Positions 61,133 to 64,000 of a DNA stretch of 64,000 nucleotides are shown here, one piece after another. Within the stretch, counting starts at the first letter, position 1; every line of letters begins with the position of its first letter. The notes under the pieces are model-generated. The model did not search any database, was not told where the DNA came from, and was given only the letters and a program-made list of their open reading frames with translations. Location: contig CAZTAO010000002.1 of the NCBI GenBank assembly GCA_964611645.1, positions 124,001 through 188,000 on the forward strand, written 5' to 3'. The stretch is from CAZTAO01 sp964611645. Lineage in GTDB: Bacteria > Armatimonadota > UBA5829. Position numbers and translations under genes: made by a program.

Positions 61133-63277
61133 ATGAGACATCTGACACTGGCTATATCGTTCATCCTTACGCTCCTGGTCTTTACTCCGGTGCTTGCGGA
61201 GATCGCCGGGCCTGAGCTTATGCCTAATGCCCAACTCAGCACAACCGATGGCTGGGTGGGCACGCCCGGGGCTGCGGGGACTTTGCCTCGCGTGATGGAA
61301 GTTCGCGAGGTTGACGGAGGTGGGAATGCGCTTCACGTGGTCTGCGACCGCGATACCAAAGTCTTGCAGGAATGGCCGGGAACTGGGGTGAGAAGCCCCT
61401 TGTTTGCCACCGAGACCGGCAAGACCTACCGGGTTTCCTTCCGCATACTGGCCCAAAATGGTTCCGTCGAGCTAACGTACTCAGGTGGCGCGGGAAGCTG
61501 GGCGCGCAACATTGGGCAGTTTGGCGCGTTCGCGTCCTCCGACCCTCCGAGCGACTGGGAAACATTCGTTGAAGTAGTCCCCGAGACCGCCGGTGGGCCA
61601 AACGCCTGCTTCAGTTTTACCACATTCGGCGGCGGTTCCGCGGAGTTTGACCTTACCGATATATCCGTGAAGGAAGTAGACCGCTCCCCCGCCGCGATCT
61701 CTGCCGCCTGGAGATCGGCGTTCCCAAGCAGGGACTTCGTTTGCTGGGAGCAGTCTTCTTGGGTCAGCACTCTTCGGCCGACCAGCATGCCCCCGAGCGG
61801 AATCAAGGAAACCAGGAGCATCCGTGCGGCGATGGGGCGGACCGAGTATGAGTCGGCATCATTTATACTCACCAATCTCGGCGATGCGCCGCTGGACTTC
61901 GTAGTGAAGGCGGAGTGCGCGGGAGTAGGAGTCACCGTGCGCGAGGGGTATTGGGTAAAGCAGCACGACGGGTTCACGGTCTGCGACGCGTTGCTTCTGC
62001 GGGAAGACGGCCGGATCAGCGTGCCCGCTATGGAGAACCGGGAAGTCTGGCTGACATTCAAGACCACCAATGCCCAGCCGGGAACGTACAAGGGCCGGGT
62101 TGTTGTCTCGGCGGCGGGCAAGGCAGAGAAGACCATCCCGGTTGAGGTCAAAGTCTACCCGGTCACCCTGCCGGACGAAAAGCCTCTTTATACCTGTTTT
62201 TGGGATTACATCATCGCCAAGAAGCCGGGGGACTCCCGGGCGGCGGCGTATGTCGCCGACATGCGCGACCACTATGTGACAGTCGCCGCGATGCCACAGA
62301 TTTTCGGGATGAAGGTCAAAGACGGCAAGCTCGAACCTACCGACTACACGGTGTTTGATCTCACCGTCAAGAACTACGCCAAGATGAAGCCGAAGATGTT
62401 CCTGTTTTACTGGGGCACCGAAGGCAACTTCGAGCCGATGACCGACCCCAAATTCCTCAGCGAAGAGTGGAAGGTGCTCTTCAAGCAGTGGCTGGGCGAC
62501 TGGATCAGCCACATCAAGGGCCTGGGCATAACCTACGACAAGTTCGCGATGTATCCGTATGATGAGCACATGAACGACAAAGCGCCGCAGCTTGCTCAGC
62601 TTATTCACGAAGTCGACCCGAAGGTCCTGTTCTATGCGGATGCAATGGGGCAATCGTCCAAGGAAATCCACGCGATGAAGCCCTATATAGATATCTGGTG
62701 TCCGTTCCTGTACGACTACCTCAACATGGCCCCCTACGACCGCCAACATGAGATCAAGGCCGAATCCAAAAAGGCGTTCGGACCAGGGCGACGAGCCGAG
62801 CGGTTCTGGACTTATGCCAACCCACCCGGCGCAGGTGGTCCGGCATACGCTCCACCCTACCGAGACTACCGGCTTTCCGTGTGGAAAGCCTGGCAGCTTG
62901 GGATGGGCGGGTACGGCGTCTGGAACTATGTGTTCTACCTGCAAACTCTCAACGGCGGCCCGATGTATTGGAACCCGGGCGGGCCTAACTGGCAGTTGGT
63001 TCTCGACGCTAACGCCATCGATGCCCCGCCGAATGCCTCCAAGGGAGAGTCGGTGATCCCAACCCGCAGATGGGAAGCCACCCGCGAGGGCATTGAGGAC
63101 TACACATACCTGTGGATGCTGCAGCAGGCAGTCAAGGGCGGGAAGCTCAAAGACTCAATCGCGGCCAAGCGGATGCTGGTCGATCTTCCCAGGGAACTGC
63201 TCAAGAACCCGGAAGACACGTGGCGGGCAGATCGGGCGAAAGAGAATGTGCTGAACGTGCTGGCGGAAGTACGATAG
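61133..63277 (+). CDS. Secreted DUF4091/GH123-like glycoside hydrolase
   Basis: 714 residues, with GGGAGG 8 nt before the ATG. A signal peptide (LAISFILTLLVFTPVLA) is followed by a jelly-roll carbohydrate-binding region (about 25-185, ending in FDLTDISVKEVDRSP), a fibronectin-like linker domain (about 210-350) and a DUF4091/GH123-type TIM barrel (about 360-680). The barrel has FAMYPYDEHMNDKAPQLAQ, where the Asp-Glu pair matches the catalytic pair of GH123 beta-N-acetylgalactosaminidases, and the typical C-terminal TREGIEDYTYLWML. The N-terminal module is paralogous to the next gene. Confidence 0.88.
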   Translation: MRHLTLAISFILTLLVFTPVLAEIAGPELMPNAQLSTTDGWVGTPGAAGTLPRVMEVREVDGGGNALHVVCDRDTKVLQEWPGTGVRSPLFATETGKTYRVSFRILAQNGSVELTYSGGAGSWARNIGQFGAFASSDPPSDWETFVEVVPETAGGPNACFSFTTFGGGSAEFDLTDISVKEVDRSPAAISAAWRSAFPSRDFVCWEQSSWVSTLRPTSMPPSGIKETRSIRAAMGRTEYESASFILTNLGDAPLDFVVKAECAGVGVTVREGYWVKQHDGFTVCDALLLREDGRISVPAMENREVWLTFKTTNAQPGTYKGRVVVSAAGKAEKTIPVEVKVYPVTLPDEKPLYTCFWDYIIAKKPGDSRAAAYVADMRDHYVTVAAMPQIFGMKVKDGKLEPTDYTVFDLTVKNYAKMKPKMFLFYWGTEGNFEPMTDPKFLSEEWKVLFKQWLGDWISHIKGLGITYDKFAMYPYDEHMNDKAPQLAQLIHEVDPKVLFYADAMGQSSKEIHAMKPYIDIWCPFLYDYLNMAPYDRQHEIKAESKKAFGPGRRAERFWTYANPPGAGGPAYAPPYRDYRLSVWKAWQLGMGGYGVWNYVFYLQTLNGGPMYWNPGGPNWQLVLDANAIDAPPNASKGESVIPTRRWEATREGIEDYTYLWMLQQAVKGGKLKDSIAAKRMLVDLPRELLKNPEDTWRADRAKENVLNVLAEVR

Positions 63278-63308
63278 TGGCGAGTGCTACATCGAAAGCT
63301 TATCTCTT

Positions 63309-63350
63309 CCCCTCACCCCAGCCCTCTCCCCGGAGGCCGGGGAGAGGGGG
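63309..63350. repeat. CCCCTCACCCCAGCCCTCTC palindromic repeat, copy 2
   Basis: The same element as 52343-52387, lying 31 nt after the DUF4091 stop and before the tandem paralogue. CCTCTCCCCGG pairs with CCGGGGAGAGG around the loop AGG-type centre. Confidence 0.7.
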
Positions 63351-63400
63351 TATCTCACCGACTTCGGCCAGTTGAATCATCCACTCGGAGGCGACGGATT

Positions 63401-64000
63401 ATGCGATCCTTGATGTTCATTCTGCTGATCGTAGCGGCGGTCTTGATTTGTGGGTCCGGCTTTGCGCAGTCGGAGGGGGTGGAGCTAATGCCTAATCCCG
63501 ATCTGCGCACCACGGCCGGTTGGACCGCGATCAAGAGCGAGTCCGGTATCTCGCCGCGCGTAATTGAGACCCGCACGGAGGGCACAGGCAACAGCACACT
63601 GCATGTGGCCAGTGATTCCAATCCCAAGGTGGGGTGGGAATGGCCGGGGGCGGGGGTTCAAAGCCCATCGTTTGCCGCCGAAACCGGGAAGACCTACCGG
63701 GTGTCTATCAGGCTCAGGAATCCCATAGGGTCGGCATACGCCAGTTGGCACGGCGGGTCGGGGACGACGGAACGCGGCATTGGCCAGTTCGGCGCTTACG
63801 CGGCTTCTGAATCCGATGGCTGGGAGACTCTTGCGGCAGAGGTCACAGAGACCGCCGGTGGACCTCAGGCCAACATTGCCTTCACCTGCTTTGGAACCGG
63901 CGCAATGGAGTTCGACCTGGCGAGCATATCCGTCAAAGAAGTCGACCGCTCCCCTGTGGCGCTGGCTGCGGCCTGGAGGTCGGCATTCCCGGGCAAGGAC
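63401..64000 (+). CDS. DUF4091-type glycoside hydrolase, tandem paralogue, partial
   Basis: 200 codons are visible, cut by the window end. CGGAGG lies 9 nt before the ATG. A signal peptide (MFILLIVAAVLICGSGFAQ) precedes the same jelly-roll module as the upstream gene. VELMPNPDLRTTAGW, ETGKTYRVSIRL, IGQFGAYAASESDGWETL and FDLASISVKEVDRSP align block by block with it. The catalytic domain lies beyond the window. A recent tandem duplication is likely. Confidence 0.85.
   Translation, partial: MRSLMFILLIVAAVLICGSGFAQSEGVELMPNPDLRTTAGWTAIKSESGISPRVIETRTEGTGNSTLHVASDSNPKVGWEWPGAGVQSPSFAAETGKTYRVSIRLRNPIGSAYASWHGGSGTTERGIGQFGAYAASESDGWETLAAEVTETAGGPQANIAFTCFGTGAMEFDLASISVKEVDRSPVALAAAWRSAFPGKD

Noticed and set aside
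1..64000. CRISPR arrays, rRNA and tRNA genes
   Set aside because: No regularly spaced direct repeats were seen, no T-loop GTTCGA-type tRNA pattern with acceptor pairing, and no rRNA sequence.

Overview
The window (64 kb) reads as a chromosomal segment of an uncultured, probably anaerobic bacterium. Gene content suggests Armatimonadota or a neighbouring carbohydrate-degrading phylum: several DUF4838-type and DUF4091-type glycoside-hydrolase-like proteins, VCBS/FG-GAP proteins, Gfo/Idh/MocA oxidoreductases, PadR regulators paired with HAAS-domain membrane proteins, lipoproteins and frequent TTG starts. HydE ([FeFe]-hydrogenase maturation), hybrid-cluster protein, a class I fumarase subunit, a cobalamin adenosyltransferase and an MttB-like methyltransferase fit anaerobic or micro-oxic life. 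The phylum call is inference from content; there is no rRNA or tRNA gene in the window.

Layout. 1-4.5 kb: a PadR repressor gene followed by two tandem paralogous membrane proteins. 4.8-5.7 kb: a G5/3D-domain cell-wall protein. 5.9-11.5 kb: a tightly overlapping five-gene minus-strand operon (DNA methyltransferase, BglII-like protein with lost catalytic acids, ParB-like protein, SNF2-type helicase, DUF3883 nuclease), the best candidate for an undescribed defence system. 12-17.6 kb: hydE, lgt, lspA, a PfkB kinase, a membrane protein and a DUF4349 lipoprotein. 17.9-20.2 kb: a secreted three-repeat protein with a DUF3494 ice-binding-like domain. 20.4-20.65 kb: a dense cluster of palindromes. 20.7-28.4 kb: a signalling island with a CHASE3 hybrid kinase, a REC-kinase and a convergent CheB-CheR-PAS-GAF-PP2C fusion.

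28.5-42.7 kb: a PPOX protein, a secreted FG-GAP lipoprotein, cobO, then a plus-strand run of seven genes for sugar or glycan handling (Gfo/Idh, sialidase-like, two DUF4838 proteins, transglutaminase-like, TIM-barrel hydrolase) ending in an MttB-like methyltransferase. 42.7-47.8 kb: a YhaN/YhaO-like ATPase-phosphoesterase pair and rsgA. 48-53.2 kb: a glucuronidase-like protein, pyruvate kinase, an orphan fumarase beta subunit and a PIG-L deacetylase. 53.5-57 kb: a nitrosative/oxidative stress group (Hcp, cupin, ferredoxin, Rrf2 regulator with a clear promoter). 57-64 kb: a second glycan-related group (Gfo/Idh, FG-GAP, DUF4838, two tandem DUF4091 proteins, the last cut by the window end).

Between genes lie several families of short palindromic repeats. 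One has a conserved 12-nt loop with stems that change in a compensatory way between copies.
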